A stretch of DNA of 64,000 nucleotides, taken from NCBI GenBank assembly GCA_964368625.1, contig CAYJBH010000012.1, positions 1 through 64,000 of the forward strand, read 5' to 3'. Each line of letters starts with the position of its first letter. Within the stretch, counting starts at the first letter, position 1. The position numbers were made by a program, and so were the translations under genes. The notes below the pieces were generated by a model, which saw nothing but the letters and a program-made list of their open reading frames with translations, did not search any database and was not told where the DNA came from. Shown here piece after piece: positions 24,356 through 33,841 of this stretch. The DNA is from CAYJBH01 sp964368625. Its GTDB lineage: Bacteria; Bacillota; Clostridia; Oscillospirales; Ruminococcaceae.

Positions 24356-25102
24356 TTAATTTGCGTTATCTTGCTGTGACCAGCCCTTAATATTTGAACC
24401 TAGCAATGCCTTTAACATCTTTTGCCTAAAAGCGGGATCGGTATGCGCCTTTGAGCTAACAAACTCCTTTGCATTCTGGCGATTGGTTATTCCATCAACA
24501 GGACATCCACTTTTAACAATAGGTATGACAATATTTTTTGCTGCCTTAATCAACTCTGATTCCGGTGCCAATATTAGCGGTCTTATAAGCCATAAATCCC
24601 TACGCGACAGGTAACTTTTGGGTGAAAAACAATCTATCCTACCCTCGGTGAATAAATTCATATAAAAGGTTTCTATTGCATCGTCGAGATGATGACCCAG
24701 TGCAATCCTGTTGCAACCCAGTCGAACTGCCTCGCTATGAAGAGCACCACGACGCAACACAGCACACAAAGAGCACGGATGCTTCTCCTTTCTGATATCA
24801 AAAACAATAGAACCTATGTCGCTTCGATATACATGGTGTTCTACATCCAGCGTTTTAAGATACTCGGTTAAAACGCTATAGTCGGTATCTTCTCCACCAA
24901 ATCTCGGATCAATTGTTACCGCACAGATATCAAACTGTATGTTGCAATAGCGTCTTAGCTTGGCAAGCACTATCGTTAGCGCAACGCTATCCTTGCCGCC
25001 TGATACGCCTATGGCAACCTTGTCGCCAGATTCTATCAGATTAAATTTTTGTATTGCCTTTCTGGCAAGACCTTCAAGCCTTTGAATGTTTAATACCCCC
25101 AA
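24356..25102 (-). CDS. TtcA-like PP-loop tRNA thiolation ATPase
   Basis: This 248-residue protein has the PP-loop SGGKDSVAL near residues 34-42, a CSLC pair near 114 and a later cysteine in SGCPVDG. These resemble TtcA/TilS-family ATPases that adenylate or thiolate tRNA bases, using Cys-bound iron-sulfur in TtcA. The substrate base is not certain. The start is a TTG at 25102 with no clear ribosome-binding site, so the true start may be different. It lies 24 bp upstream of the mutarotase-like gene on the same strand. Confidence 0.75.
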   Translation of the reverse strand: MGVLNIQRLEGLARKAIQKFNLIESGDKVAIGVSGGKDSVALTIVLAKLRRYCNIQFDICAVTIDPRFGGEDTDYSVLTEYLKTLDVEHHVYRSDIGSIVFDIRKEKHPCSLCAVLRRGALHSEAVRLGCNRIALGHHLDDAIETFYMNLFTEGRIDCFSPKSYLSRRDLWLIRPLILAPESELIKAAKNIVIPIVKSGCPVDGITNRQNAKEFVSSKAHTDPAFRQKMLKALLGSNIKGWSQQDNAN

Positions 25103-25236
25103 ATACTAAAGTAACGTAGGCAAATTATAACAAGCATTATAATAATTTGCCAAGCGTGAAATTTTATGAATTTTAAAGAAAACGTGCGAAAACGAAAGAT
25201 AAATACCTCAAACATTAAAAAAAAGTAAAATTTTAG

Positions 25237-25265
25237 TTGACAGTTCTACCTCAATACTATATAAT
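25237..25265 (+). promoter_or_regulatory. consensus rplM-rpsI promoter
   Basis: TTGACA (25237-25242), 17-bp spacer, TATAAT (25260-25265), directly upstream of the rplM ribosome-binding site. Confidence 0.85.
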
Positions 25266-25300
25266 GGGAAAGCAAACTAAACAAAGGATAGGAGAAAGCA

Positions 25301-25729
25301 ATGAAAACGTTTCTTGCAAAACCCAATGAGGTACAGCGTCGTTGGTATCTACTAGATGCCGAAGGCAAGCCAATGGGGCGTGTAGCCGCTAAGGCAGCGA
25401 TGCTTCTTAGGGGTAAACATAAAGTTACCTTCACTCCCAACGTGGACTGTGGAGACTTTGTGGTTATCGTAAACTGTGAAAAGGCAGTATTAACCGGTAA
25501 CAAGCTTACACAAAAATACTACCGCCGTCACTCCGGCTGGGTAGGCGGACTAAAAGAGGTTCAGTATAAAACTCTTATGGCCGACAACTCAGACAAGGCT
25601 ATGTATATTGCCGTTAAGGGTATGTTACCTTCAAACACACTTGGTGCAAATTCTTTGCGTCGTTTAAGAGTTTATAAGGCAGCAGAGCATGAAAATGCAG
25701 CACAAAAACCCGAAGCTATCAGCTTGTAA
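25301..25729 (+). CDS. rplM: 50S ribosomal protein L13
   Basis: This 142-residue protein is a typical L13: KTFLAKPNEVQRRWYLLDAEGKPMGR at the start, then RGKHKVTFTPNVDCGDFVVIVN, and a C-terminal KGMLPSNTLGAN motif. It binds 23S rRNA early in 50S assembly. Ribosome-binding site AGGAGAAAG. rpsI follows 18 bp later, the standard gene pair. Confidence 0.97.
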   Translation: MKTFLAKPNEVQRRWYLLDAEGKPMGRVAAKAAMLLRGKHKVTFTPNVDCGDFVVIVNCEKAVLTGNKLTQKYYRRHSGWVGGLKEVQYKTLMADNSDKAMYIAVKGMLPSNTLGANSLRRLRVYKAAEHENAAQKPEAISL

Positions 25730-25747
25730 TTTTAGAGGTGAAGAATT

Positions 25748-26146
25748 ATGTATGAAACTAAAGCGTATTTTTACGGCACCGGCCGCCGCAAAAGCAGTGT
25801 AGCCCGTGTGCGTATTTACAGCGGCGAAGGTAAGATTCAGATTAATAACCGCGATATAGACGACTACTTCGGCCTTGAAACCTTAAAGCTGATTGTTCGT
25901 CAACCGCTAGTATTAACAGGCCTTGCCAACAACTACGATATAAAGGTAACCGTTGCAGGCGGCGGCGTTTCCGGACAGGCCGGTGCAATTCGCCATGGTC
26001 TTTCCCGTGCACTGTTGCAGGCAGATGAAGATTTACGTCCAACCCTTAAAAAAGCCGGATTCCTAACACGTGACCCACGTATGAAGGAACGTAAGAAATA
26101 CGGTCTTAAGGCTGCTAGACGTGCACCACAGTTCAGTAAGCGCTAA
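25748..26146 (+). CDS. rpsI: 30S ribosomal protein S9
   Basis: This 132-residue protein has the S9 landmarks YGTGRRKSSVARVR at the start, GGGVSGQAGAIRHGLSRAL in the middle, and the extended C-terminal tail KKYGLKAARRAPQFSKR that reaches the P-site tRNA. ATG start behind GAGGTG. A wall-associated G5/3D protein begins only 14 bp downstream, which is unusual. Confidence 0.97.
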   Translation: MYETKAYFYGTGRRKSSVARVRIYSGEGKIQINNRDIDDYFGLETLKLIVRQPLVLTGLANNYDIKVTVAGGGVSGQAGAIRHGLSRALLQADEDLRPTLKKAGFLTRDPRMKERKKYGLKAARRAPQFSKR

Positions 26147-26160
26147 CCTAAAGACTATTA

Positions 26161-27240
26161 ATGACCTGTTGGTATTTAAGACAAAAAGAGAAAGTGAGGC
26201 GAGCGGTATTAACCGTTCCGCCTCGCTTTTGGGCAGCACTGTTTTTTTTGCCATCTTTAGCTGCATCTATGATGTTACTAACGCACCCTTTAGATATAAC
26301 TCTTATAACCGATGAGGAAGGTAAATCCGAACTTGTTATGGGCTATATGCTTAATTCTGAGGCGATCGTAAAAAAACTTGGGTTCGACAGGGATGGCAAT
26401 GAGGTTTTATCTCACACTCCCGGAGAAGGGATGACCCTTAACAGTATAAAGGTAGATTATAGTTTCCCGGTTGAATTTACTGCAGACGGCGAAAGTGAAA
26501 CCTATTACATACATGAGATGACGGTATTTGAGCTTTTAGAGGAAAAGGGAATCGAGCTCTCCGAGCATGATTTTGCCGAACCGGCATTTAACCATGAGAT
26601 ACTTGAAGGTGATGATATTGAGCTTTTCCGTGTTCACTATGAGAAGGAAGAAATCACCGACATTATTCCTCATGAAACAAATGTTCGTGAAACATCACTA
26701 ATGAATCGCCGTCCCGACGATGTTGAGGTTTTACTTGAAGGTGTTGACGGGGAAGGAACATTAACCTATGAGCACAAGTTTATTAACGGTGATATGGTGG
26801 AATCGGTTCTGGTTGAAGAGGATTTGATTATTGAGCCTATAACCGAAGAACAAATTGTTTATGCACCGGTTCCTGTTTCCGATCTAACCGAAGGATTTGA
26901 AAACTATCCGATAGTTGACGGGGTTCCCCAAAATTACATTTCAATGATACCTGCATCAAGAGCTACCGGATACTATTCAGCAACCGGAAAGGGGTCTTCA
27001 GGCCTCGGTCTTTTCTACGGAAGCTGTGCTGTTAACCCCAACATAATACCCTACGGAAGCAAGCTTTACATAGCATCAGCCGAGGGCGACAGCTTTGTTT
27101 ATGGTTACGCTATCGCAACCGACACCGGAACAGCAATGATGGAAGGACATGCAATAGCCGACCTATTCTATGAAACCTTCCGAGAAAGTCAAATTAACGG
27201 TGTTAGAACAGTTAATGTTTATATTCTGGAAACTCCTTAA
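26161..27240 (+). CDS. DUF348 / G5 / 3D-domain cell-wall protein (YabE/RpfB-like)
   Basis: This 359-residue protein has an N-terminal membrane anchor (about 20-42). Next come a DUF348 module (about 90-155), a G5 domain (about 180-235) and a C-terminal 3D domain (about 275-358). The 3D domain's conserved aspartates are in PYGSKLYIA...YAIATDTGTAM. 3D domains form the active site of MltA-type and Rpf-like lytic enzymes, so it probably remodels peptidoglycan outside the membrane. The ATG at 26161 has a poor ribosome-binding site, and a downstream GTG is possible. It appears to be transcribed with rplM-rpsI and ends at a terminator. Confidence 0.85.
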   Translation: MTCWYLRQKEKVRRAVLTVPPRFWAALFFLPSLAASMMLLTHPLDITLITDEEGKSELVMGYMLNSEAIVKKLGFDRDGNEVLSHTPGEGMTLNSIKVDYSFPVEFTADGESETYYIHEMTVFELLEEKGIELSEHDFAEPAFNHEILEGDDIELFRVHYEKEEITDIIPHETNVRETSLMNRRPDDVEVLLEGVDGEGTLTYEHKFINGDMVESVLVEEDLIIEPITEEQIVYAPVPVSDLTEGFENYPIVDGVPQNYISMIPASRATGYYSATGKGSSGLGLFYGSCAVNPNIIPYGSKLYIASAEGDSFVYGYAIATDTGTAMMEGHAIADLFYETFRESQINGVRTVNVYILETP

Positions 27241-27245
27241 AATAC

Positions 27246-27277
27246 AAAACACGAACTTATTGAGTTCGTGTTTTTTT
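27246..27277. terminator. bidirectional terminator between the 3D gene and the GH63 operon
   Basis: CACGAACT (27250-27257) pairs with AGTTCGTG (27263-27270), with A-runs before and T-runs after, so it can end both convergent transcripts. Confidence 0.85.
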
Positions 27278-27283
27278 ATGTTT

Positions 27284-29305
27284 TTATTTTCTTTTAAGCT
27301 CTGAGTTAATAATATCATAAACGCCATCCGATAATATGATATTATTTATATTTGCCGTATATTTTGCCTTCCCTTGCTTTATCTCATCGTTAAAGGCATC
27401 AAAATGAATAATACCTTGAATGTAAACATAGGTCATTAATGCACCCCAGTGGTAAAATTTATCACTACCCTCTATGCTCTCGGCTGCCATGCCTGTAACT
27501 GCATTGTAGTTTTCACCTACTACACCCTGTTTTTTCCACCCATCCACAAACATCTCTAATCCGTTTACAGCAAGCTCGCTATAGGCATCATGATATCCAT
27601 ATCTTAAAAGACCTTCACCAACTATAAAATTTAGCGGAGCCCATATTCTACCGCGCCAATAGTCCTGCTCTTGATATCTCGAGTCATTTGCCGGAGTTGA
27701 CGGTAGCTTATACCTACCCCAAAATTCATCCTCGTTTAGAATATGTTCAAAAACCATTTTATCTGCCTGTTCATTGGTTGCAATACCTGCAGTTAATGTA
27801 TAGAAGTGGGTTGGTGATAGTGTTGACTCAAAATTTCCATTCCAGTGTTTGTTTAAAAAGCACCCTTTTTCACCAGACCATAAAACAGACTGAATGTTTT
27901 TGATAAGGTTATCGCGTCTTTCCTTCATCTCTCGTGCTCTATCAGAGTCTTTAAGAAGAATTGCCATCTTTTCAAGACACTCACAATCTAACACCATTTC
28001 AGCGTTAAGTCCAACATAGTAGAGCTTCATAAAGCCTTTTTCATGATCGAGTTCAGCACTATCCCACATCGTTGAGTTATCTAGCCCCGATTCACAGCCC
28101 AGCGCCCAACGTAAACCAAGGTTAATATATGGCCATATTTCCTCATCGTCTCGCCAGCCGCCGGGAACAATTGCTCCAAGTTCTAAAAGCCCATCGCCTC
28201 TAAAGTCTCTATGTTTTATCCTCCAGTTGTTCCAACGGTAGAGCCTTTCAAAACACTCCTCAATAAACCATTGATCCTTAAACTGTGTATACAGCTTCCA
28301 TACGCAGAAAGCTCCTACCTGCGGTTGGGTTCTATCTCTAACCTTACCGTTACCGGTACTTGCGTTCGGTATATAATCATCATCACACATCTCCTCTAGC
28401 GCAGAAAACGCTGTGAGATAAGCTAAATTCTTATCAAAAAGGCCATACATAAGCGCAGCAAAAAATGTATCCCAATCAAAAAGCACATAGTTGCCATGAA
28501 TATTTATCTGTGGTATACCTTTGCTTGCCTTTTCATCCAGCATGCCCGCTGAGTCCTCCTGCTCGTCGTTACCAAAATGGTTAAACATTTCAGGATTAGA
28601 CCAATTTTTACTTACCGGCGTAATTGCCCTTCTGCTACGGGGCTCAAACATTATGTTCCAAAGAAGCGAACGGCGCATCGCCTCTATTCCACTTCCAAGC
28701 TCATCCTGTGCATTTATCGTACTGCAAAGCCATTTTTCTTTAGAAGCCTTTAGCATATGATCTATATCGGATGGTGACCTCTCACTGTTTACCATAATAT
28801 ATACAACGTCGTCAAGTGATACACATATATGAGTACTACAGCTTGGATTCCAGTCAAGCTCGCGCTGCGCTGAATGACTGGTTACCTTAAATGTCTTCTC
28901 GTTGCAACTCGCCAGAACACCGTCTTCGGTATAGCTTGTGGATACTTTGCTTCCCCATATCCCGGTTACCTCAGCCAGCATAAAGCAGTTATATCTTTTC
29001 GTTACAGGTGTTATTCTTGCCACGAATTCTTCGTTAGATGCGGCTGTTTCTATTCTGTAAAGACCATTAAGGTATTGAATCTCTACCTCGGTAAATTCGC
29101 CCTTTAGTGCGTGTTCGCCAAAGCTGTGAACATTTTCCCACATAACATGTTCAAGATATGCCGACATGTGTGGAATGCAAAATGATAGGTTAACGCGAAT
29201 ACCTTCCGGTAAATACACATGTGACGTAACCGAACTAACGTCCCAGGTGTTCCAACCAACACAAAATTCTTCATGCATTTTTCTAGATTGGTTACTAATG
29301 CTCAT
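27284..29305 (-). CDS. GH63-like (alpha/alpha)6-barrel glycosidase (mannosyl-/glucosylglycerate hydrolase type)
   Basis: This 673-residue protein has an N-terminal beta domain and a C-terminal (alpha/alpha)6 barrel of the MGH1-like type. Landmarks are LFDWDTFFAALMYG near 275, TQPQVGAFCVWKLY near 330, GGWRDDEE and ESGLDNSTMWD near 395-410 (a likely catalytic Asp), and DYWRGRIWAPLNFIVGEGL near 575. Characterised relatives hydrolyse mannosyl- or glucosylglycerate or alpha-glucosides; specificity here is inferred only. There is no signal peptide, so it works on imported substrate. It is the last gene of the PLP-ABC transporter operon. Confidence 0.8.
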   Translation of the reverse strand: MSISNQSRKMHEEFCVGWNTWDVSSVTSHVYLPEGIRVNLSFCIPHMSAYLEHVMWENVHSFGEHALKGEFTEVEIQYLNGLYRIETAASNEEFVARITPVTKRYNCFMLAEVTGIWGSKVSTSYTEDGVLASCNEKTFKVTSHSAQRELDWNPSCSTHICVSLDDVVYIMVNSERSPSDIDHMLKASKEKWLCSTINAQDELGSGIEAMRRSLLWNIMFEPRSRRAITPVSKNWSNPEMFNHFGNDEQEDSAGMLDEKASKGIPQINIHGNYVLFDWDTFFAALMYGLFDKNLAYLTAFSALEEMCDDDYIPNASTGNGKVRDRTQPQVGAFCVWKLYTQFKDQWFIEECFERLYRWNNWRIKHRDFRGDGLLELGAIVPGGWRDDEEIWPYINLGLRWALGCESGLDNSTMWDSAELDHEKGFMKLYYVGLNAEMVLDCECLEKMAILLKDSDRAREMKERRDNLIKNIQSVLWSGEKGCFLNKHWNGNFESTLSPTHFYTLTAGIATNEQADKMVFEHILNEDEFWGRYKLPSTPANDSRYQEQDYWRGRIWAPLNFIVGEGLLRYGYHDAYSELAVNGLEMFVDGWKKQGVVGENYNAVTGMAAESIEGSDKFYHWGALMTYVYIQGIIHFDAFNDEIKQGKAKYTANINNIILSDGVYDIINSELKRK

Positions 29306-29333
29306 TAACTCTCCTTTATACCATGATTTTTAG

Positions 29334-30179
29334 CTAGCCCTTAACCGCTCCGGTAGTAAGTCCCGAAACAATATATTTTTGAACAAACATAAACATTAGT
29401 GCAGACGGAATAAGTGCTAGAACCCCTCCTGCCATAAGAGCGCCCCATTGAACGTTATATTTACCAATCAATGATTTTAATCCAACCGGAACTGTCCAAT
29501 ATTGCGGTGTATTAGTGAATGTTAATGTTGCTACAAGGTCGTTCCATGATCCAATAAATGCAAAAACAAAAACCGCAATTATTCCCGGTAGCATTATAGG
29601 CAATATTATCCTTATTAGAGCCTGTAGTCTAGTGCAACCATCAACATATGCGGCCTCTTCCAGCACCTGTGGAGTAGTATAGAAAAAGCTTCTCATGGTT
29701 ATAACGCAAAACGGAAGATTTGTTGCTATATAGAATAGTATTAATCCCAACGGATTGTCTAGCAAGCCCAAAGTATTGTATGCACTATATACCGGAATAA
29801 GTATCAGTATACCGGGTATCATCTGGGTTGCAAGAAAAAATGTAAGAACCGCAAGCTTACCTTTAAAATTAAATCTTGCCATAGCGTAGCCACTAAAAAT
29901 CGCCAACAAAACAACAAGTGAGGCAGAAATAACAGAAAAGGTTACGCTGTTTAGAAGATAGTTTTGATAGTTAAGAATTGTGAAAAGCAGATTATAACTC
30001 TCAAAAGTAATAGTCTCGGGAAAGTATGTAACAACATGTGGATTAATAATTTCTTCATGCACCTTGAATGAGGTGATTATCATCCAATAAAGCGGTAGTG
30101 CAACCAACAAAAAATAAAATGTTAATGCCAGTATTTTTGCAACTTTTTTTACATAGTATGAGCTAGCTGAACCTTTCAT
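29334..30179 (-). CDS. carbohydrate ABC transporter permease (MalG family)
   Basis: This 281-residue inner-membrane protein has six membrane segments and the EAA loop EEAAYVDGCTRLQALIRIILP (around 190) that docks the ATPase. It pairs with the MalF-type permease whose TAG stop touches its ATG, with GGAGG across the junction. It belongs to a CUT1 sugar importer with the lipoprotein at 31161-32564. No ATPase gene is in the operon. Confidence 0.92.
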   Translation of the reverse strand: MKGSASSYYVKKVAKILALTFYFLLVALPLYWMIITSFKVHEEIINPHVVTYFPETITFESYNLLFTILNYQNYLLNSVTFSVISASLVVLLAIFSGYAMARFNFKGKLAVLTFFLATQMIPGILILIPVYSAYNTLGLLDNPLGLILFYIATNLPFCVITMRSFFYTTPQVLEEAAYVDGCTRLQALIRIILPIMLPGIIAVFVFAFIGSWNDLVATLTFTNTPQYWTVPVGLKSLIGKYNVQWGALMAGGVLALIPSALMFMFVQKYIVSGLTTGAVKG

Positions 30180-31070
30180 CTAAACCTCCGACTCATTTCC
30201 TTTGGTTATCTTTAAAACAACGATTGAGTAGATACACAACCCAACCATAAAGATAAGGCCAATGGCCGAAGCCATTCCAAAATCATATGTTGTGAATGCC
30301 TTGTTGTACATATATGATGCCAAGGTATTGGTTAACCCTGCCGGACCAAACCCTGTTATTATCATAATAAGCTCGAACGAGTTGAATATCCATATCGTTC
30401 TCAACAAAACTGTAGTAATAATAGTTGGTTTTATAAACGGTAGCGTAATAAACCAGAAACTCTTAATTCCGGTGCAACCATCTAAAACTGCAGATTCGTA
30501 AATTTCCTCAGGGATCGATTGCAGCGATGCTAGCAAAAGTATACCAAAAAATGGAATACCCATCCATACCATTGCTACAATAGAAACAAACATACCGGTT
30601 TGGGGGGTGGCCAGCCAGTTAATATTCTCGGCTATAACATTAAATCTTAGCAGAATATCATTAACAACGCCGTATTCACCGTTAAACGACCATCGAAACA
30701 TCAAGCCCACAACAAATCCGGAAAAAGCCCACGGGATAAACACAACCGATTGGTAAATCCCTCTACCCTTAAAAGGCTTTTTTAACAACAAGGCTAAGCC
30801 CAGGCCCAATAAAAACTGCATTAATACAGTGCTCACTACATATACCAGTGTGTTAACACAGATCTGAACAAGTGAAGTGTCGGTAAAAATTCCCATAAAA
30901 TTTGTAATACCGTTAAAATAGATATTATCGGGATCGGTTAGCTTATAGTTTGAAAATGCATATCTTATACTGTTAATCAGCGGTGCACCGAAATACAACA
31001 GTAAAAAAATAATTGTTGGAGCTAAAAAAACATAGGCATAAATGCTTATTCCTTTATTCGCTTTATTCAT
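30180..31070 (-). CDS. carbohydrate ABC transporter permease (MalF family)
   Basis: This 296-residue protein has six membrane segments and the EAA loop EEIYESAVLDGCTGIKSFWF near 190. It is the first permease of the CUT1 importer and lies 90 bp downstream of the binding-protein gene, behind a 12-bp hairpin. ATG start behind GGGAGAA. Substrate is probably an oligosaccharide or glycoside that the GH63-like enzyme then hydrolyses. Confidence 0.92.
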   Translation of the reverse strand: MNKANKGISIYAYVFLAPTIIFLLLYFGAPLINSIRYAFSNYKLTDPDNIYFNGITNFMGIFTDTSLVQICVNTLVYVVSTVLMQFLLGLGLALLLKKPFKGRGIYQSVVFIPWAFSGFVVGLMFRWSFNGEYGVVNDILLRFNVIAENINWLATPQTGMFVSIVAMVWMGIPFFGILLLASLQSIPEEIYESAVLDGCTGIKSFWFITLPFIKPTIITTVLLRTIWIFNSFELIMIITGFGPAGLTNTLASYMYNKAFTTYDFGMASAIGLIFMVGLCIYSIVVLKITKGNESEV

Positions 31071-31110
31071 TAAAATTCTCCCGATAGTTAGGGTGGTAAA
31101 ACTAAAGTTG

Positions 31111-31150
31111 ATATTGCCGGCAGTTCGAATGTTCGATATGCCGGCAATAT
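31111..31150 (-). promoter_or_regulatory. intercistronic hairpin after the binding-protein gene
   Basis: ATATTGCCGGCA (31111-31122) and TGCCGGCAATAT (31139-31150) form a perfect 12-bp stem in the gap between SBP and MalF genes. Such hairpins usually raise binding-protein mRNA over permease mRNA by partial termination or 3' protection. Confidence 0.65.
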
Positions 31151-31160
31151 AATTGATAAA

Positions 31161-32564
31161 TTATGCTAATGGATCTAAAAGTACAAAATCAGGGTTTTCA
31201 GTCATATATGCCTTCATTCTCTCTTCAAGAGGGTTGGTGATATTCTGTAGTGCTGTTTGTGCATCCTGTGTTCCAAGCAGATACTTTTGAACCTCTTCAT
31301 GCATTGTGGTTGAATGTAGATCAGCAATATCAAATGGTCCATACTCCTGAACACGCTTCATATCAGGATCGTTAAGTTGCTTAATAAATCCGCTATAAAC
31401 ACTGTCTTCGCTGAATAGTGGATCCTCTGAAACTTCCTGCCTTGTTGGGAGTGCGCCCTGAATAACTGCATATTCCTTGCTGTTTTCAACGCTGGAAAGT
31501 GTTTCGATTAAACTCCAGGCTGCATCAGGATTTTCAGACTGTGTCGAGATTGCGTATGGATAGGGAACGCCGGCTCCACCGGAGTAAAGGTTGTTATCCA
31601 CTGTACTTCTTGGAACAGGCATAACCATCCATTGGTCAGGTTCCATAACAGCTTGGCATGTAGCGGCTACTTCGGTATCGTTAATAAGCATAGCTGTTAA
31701 GCCACCGGTGAAGTTATCCACCATCTCAACAAAGCCCCAGTTAATTGATTCCTCCGGAACTATGCCATCAACATACATATTGGTATAACGAACAAATGCT
31801 TCGAGTCCCTCTTCGCTGTTAATCACTACGTTACCTTCGTCGTCGTAAATGCGACCCTCAAAGAGGGAGTTTGTATACATTTTAATCTGGTCGAATGCTC
31901 CGCGAGCTCCACGATATGATAGAGCATAACGCTTATTTTCAGGATCAGCTATTGCATAAGCTGCATCAAAAAAATCGTCCCATGTCCAGTTGGGGTCAAG
32001 CTCAATGCCAGCCTCTTCAAACCAGTCTTTACGAACAAACACTCCAACCGTTGTTAGACCATCCGGAATAGTGTAGATTTCACCATAGTTATTCATCTCA
32101 TCATCCCACCAGATGTTGTGGATGCTAGAAACCATGTTTGTCATAGCCTCAGAACCCTCAACGTATCCGGTAAGCGGTGTTACCCAACCGGACTCAACGT
32201 GCTGGCCAAGGTAAGAAGTATGTGCCGAATAAACGTCCGGTAAATTCGTTGCGGCGCCTAATACAGTAAGCTTATTTGCCGCTTCGTCCCACGGTATACT
32301 CTCATAAACAACTGTGTTGCCTGTGTCGGTTGCAAACTGTGCGAATACCGACTCGAAAAACTCCTGTCTTTCAGGCCTTGGAGTAACATCTAAAAACCTA
32401 AGTTCAACACCCTCAGTCGGTGTTTCCTCTGCGGGTTCTGATGTCTCGGTACCTGATTGCGGTTGTGCTGTCTCCGAAGTCGTTGTCGACGAAGAAGAGC
32501 AGGCTGCCAATGTTGTTACCAACAGTGTCAGCATTAATAGGAATGCCGTAATTCTTTTAAACAT
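31161..32564 (-). CDS. sugar-binding lipoprotein of ABC transporter (CUT1 family 1 SBP)
   Basis: This 467-residue lipoprotein has a signal peptide with the lipobox LAAC (Cys at about 22), then a Ser/Thr/Glu linker. A family 1 extracellular solute-binding domain follows with aromatic residues typical of sugar binding (GWVTPLTGYVE, WTWDDFFDAAY). It would sit on the outer face of the membrane and deliver sugar to the MalF/MalG pair. ATG start behind GGAGGAAAG. It follows the PLP enzyme by 35 bp. Confidence 0.92.
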   Translation of the reverse strand: MFKRITAFLLMLTLLVTTLAACSSSSTTTSETAQPQSGTETSEPAEETPTEGVELRFLDVTPRPERQEFFESVFAQFATDTGNTVVYESIPWDEAANKLTVLGAATNLPDVYSAHTSYLGQHVESGWVTPLTGYVEGSEAMTNMVSSIHNIWWDDEMNNYGEIYTIPDGLTTVGVFVRKDWFEEAGIELDPNWTWDDFFDAAYAIADPENKRYALSYRGARGAFDQIKMYTNSLFEGRIYDDEGNVVINSEEGLEAFVRYTNMYVDGIVPEESINWGFVEMVDNFTGGLTAMLINDTEVAATCQAVMEPDQWMVMPVPRSTVDNNLYSGGAGVPYPYAISTQSENPDAAWSLIETLSSVENSKEYAVIQGALPTRQEVSEDPLFSEDSVYSGFIKQLNDPDMKRVQEYGPFDIADLHSTTMHEEVQKYLLGTQDAQTALQNITNPLEERMKAYMTENPDFVLLDPLA

Positions 32565-32599
32565 AACTTTCCTCCATTAAAATGTATATCTGGCAGTCA

Positions 32600-33790
32600 T
32601 TAAACCTTCGTTAATGCCTGTTCCAAATCAGAAATTATCACTTCCTTTTCCATCAATCCGCAATGGAGTCTTATAAGAAGTCTTGGTAATCCAACTAAAT
32701 TAAGTTCATCGGCTGGCATATTATAAAGAGGCAACAAAATAAGGTTCTCATACCCACCCCATGAGCATCCGATTTTAAAGTGTTTTAACTCATCAAAAAA
32801 TGCAAATATTGATTTTTCATCCTGTGTTTTTAGAGTAAAGGATAGTAACCCTGTGTTATTTCCCTGCTGGGCATCTACTATTCCGGCCTCAACCCTGCTA
32901 TTTAATCCAGGGTAAAAAACCTCTTCGACCTTATCGTGCCTATGCAGCAACTTAACTACCGCCCTTGCATTTTCGCTGTGTTGACGTAGCCGCGGAATAA
33001 GTGAACGTAGCCCACGAAGTGCTAGCCAGGCCTCCATCGGACCCTGAATTGCCCCGCCAACTTCACGATAGTGCTTAATTTTTTCCGACAATTCTTGCGA
33101 CTTAACCGACAAAATTCCGCCAATTATATCGCTGTGTCCACCTATATACTTAGAGGTTGTTTGCATAGATATATCTATACCAAGATCCAGCGGCTTTTGC
33201 CAAATTGATGTACAATATGTATTATCCAGATAGGTGGTAATATTATATTCTTTAGCAAGATCGGCTATCCCTTCAATATCTACCACCGACATTTTAAAAG
33301 TTGTAGGACTCTCTAAAATAATCATGCTGGTTCTGTTTGTTAGGCATCTTTTTATTTCATCAATGCTGTCACCATCAACATAACTAACCGATATCTTCAT
33401 TTTTTTCGTAGCATAGCTATCTAGATAAACCTTTACACATCCATAAACATTTTTCATGCAGATGATGTGGTCGCCATCCTTAATAACCGATAACAGTGCT
33501 GCTGTAAACGCAGCCTGTCCCGAAGAAAATGCAAACGCATTTATACCATGTTCCAGTGCTGCAATCTTTTTCTCCAGTATCTCTGTAGTAGGATTTGCTC
33601 CCCTGCCATAATTATATCTATTACCCTCATAATCATCAACACCAAGATATCCGCGTATATTATCAAAAGTGTGCAAAGAGGTTAAAAAAACCGGCGGTGA
33701 AACTGCTTTTAAATAATCACCGTTATCTTCGTATAGGTCGGCTATTATTTTGCTATCCGTTTTAATGGATTTTTCCCAATCAAATTGCAT
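32600..33790 (-). CDS. PLP-dependent trans-sulfuration-type enzyme (Cys/Met metabolism family)
   Basis: This 396-residue enzyme belongs to the cystathionine synthase/lyase and methionine-gamma-lyase family. The PLP-binding lysine is K214 in TTSKYIGGHSD. The substrate-gripping YGRGANPTTEILEKKIAALE is near 61-80, and the phosphate-binding SSGQAA is near 89-94. Length is normal. The exact reaction (C-S lyase or synthase) cannot be fixed. It is oddly the first gene of a sugar ABC transporter and glycosidase operon under a GntR operator, instead of lying with sulfur amino-acid genes. ATG start behind TAGGAG. Confidence 0.85.
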   Translation of the reverse strand: MQFDWEKSIKTDSKIIADLYEDNGDYLKAVSPPVFLTSLHTFDNIRGYLGVDDYEGNRYNYGRGANPTTEILEKKIAALEHGINAFAFSSGQAAFTAALLSVIKDGDHIICMKNVYGCVKVYLDSYATKKMKISVSYVDGDSIDEIKRCLTNRTSMIILESPTTFKMSVVDIEGIADLAKEYNITTYLDNTYCTSIWQKPLDLGIDISMQTTSKYIGGHSDIIGGILSVKSQELSEKIKHYREVGGAIQGPMEAWLALRGLRSLIPRLRQHSENARAVVKLLHRHDKVEEVFYPGLNSRVEAGIVDAQQGNNTGLLSFTLKTQDEKSIFAFFDELKHFKIGCSWGGYENLILLPLYNMPADELNLVGLPRLLIRLHCGLMEKEVIISDLEQALTKV

Positions 33791-33821
33791 TATAACTCCT
33801 ACAAGATCTCATCTGGTATGA

Positions 33822-33832
33822 TGGTCAGACCA
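33822..33832. promoter_or_regulatory. GntR (FadR-subfamily) operator
   Basis: TGGTCAGACCA is a perfect 11-bp palindrome matching the known FadR/LldR-type core TGGT-N3-ACCA. It lies just downstream of the -10 box of the PLP-ABC-GH63 operon, at the start site, so bound repressor would block initiation. The adjacent divergent GntR gene is the obvious partner. Confidence 0.75.
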
Positions 33833-33841
33833 GTTAACCTT

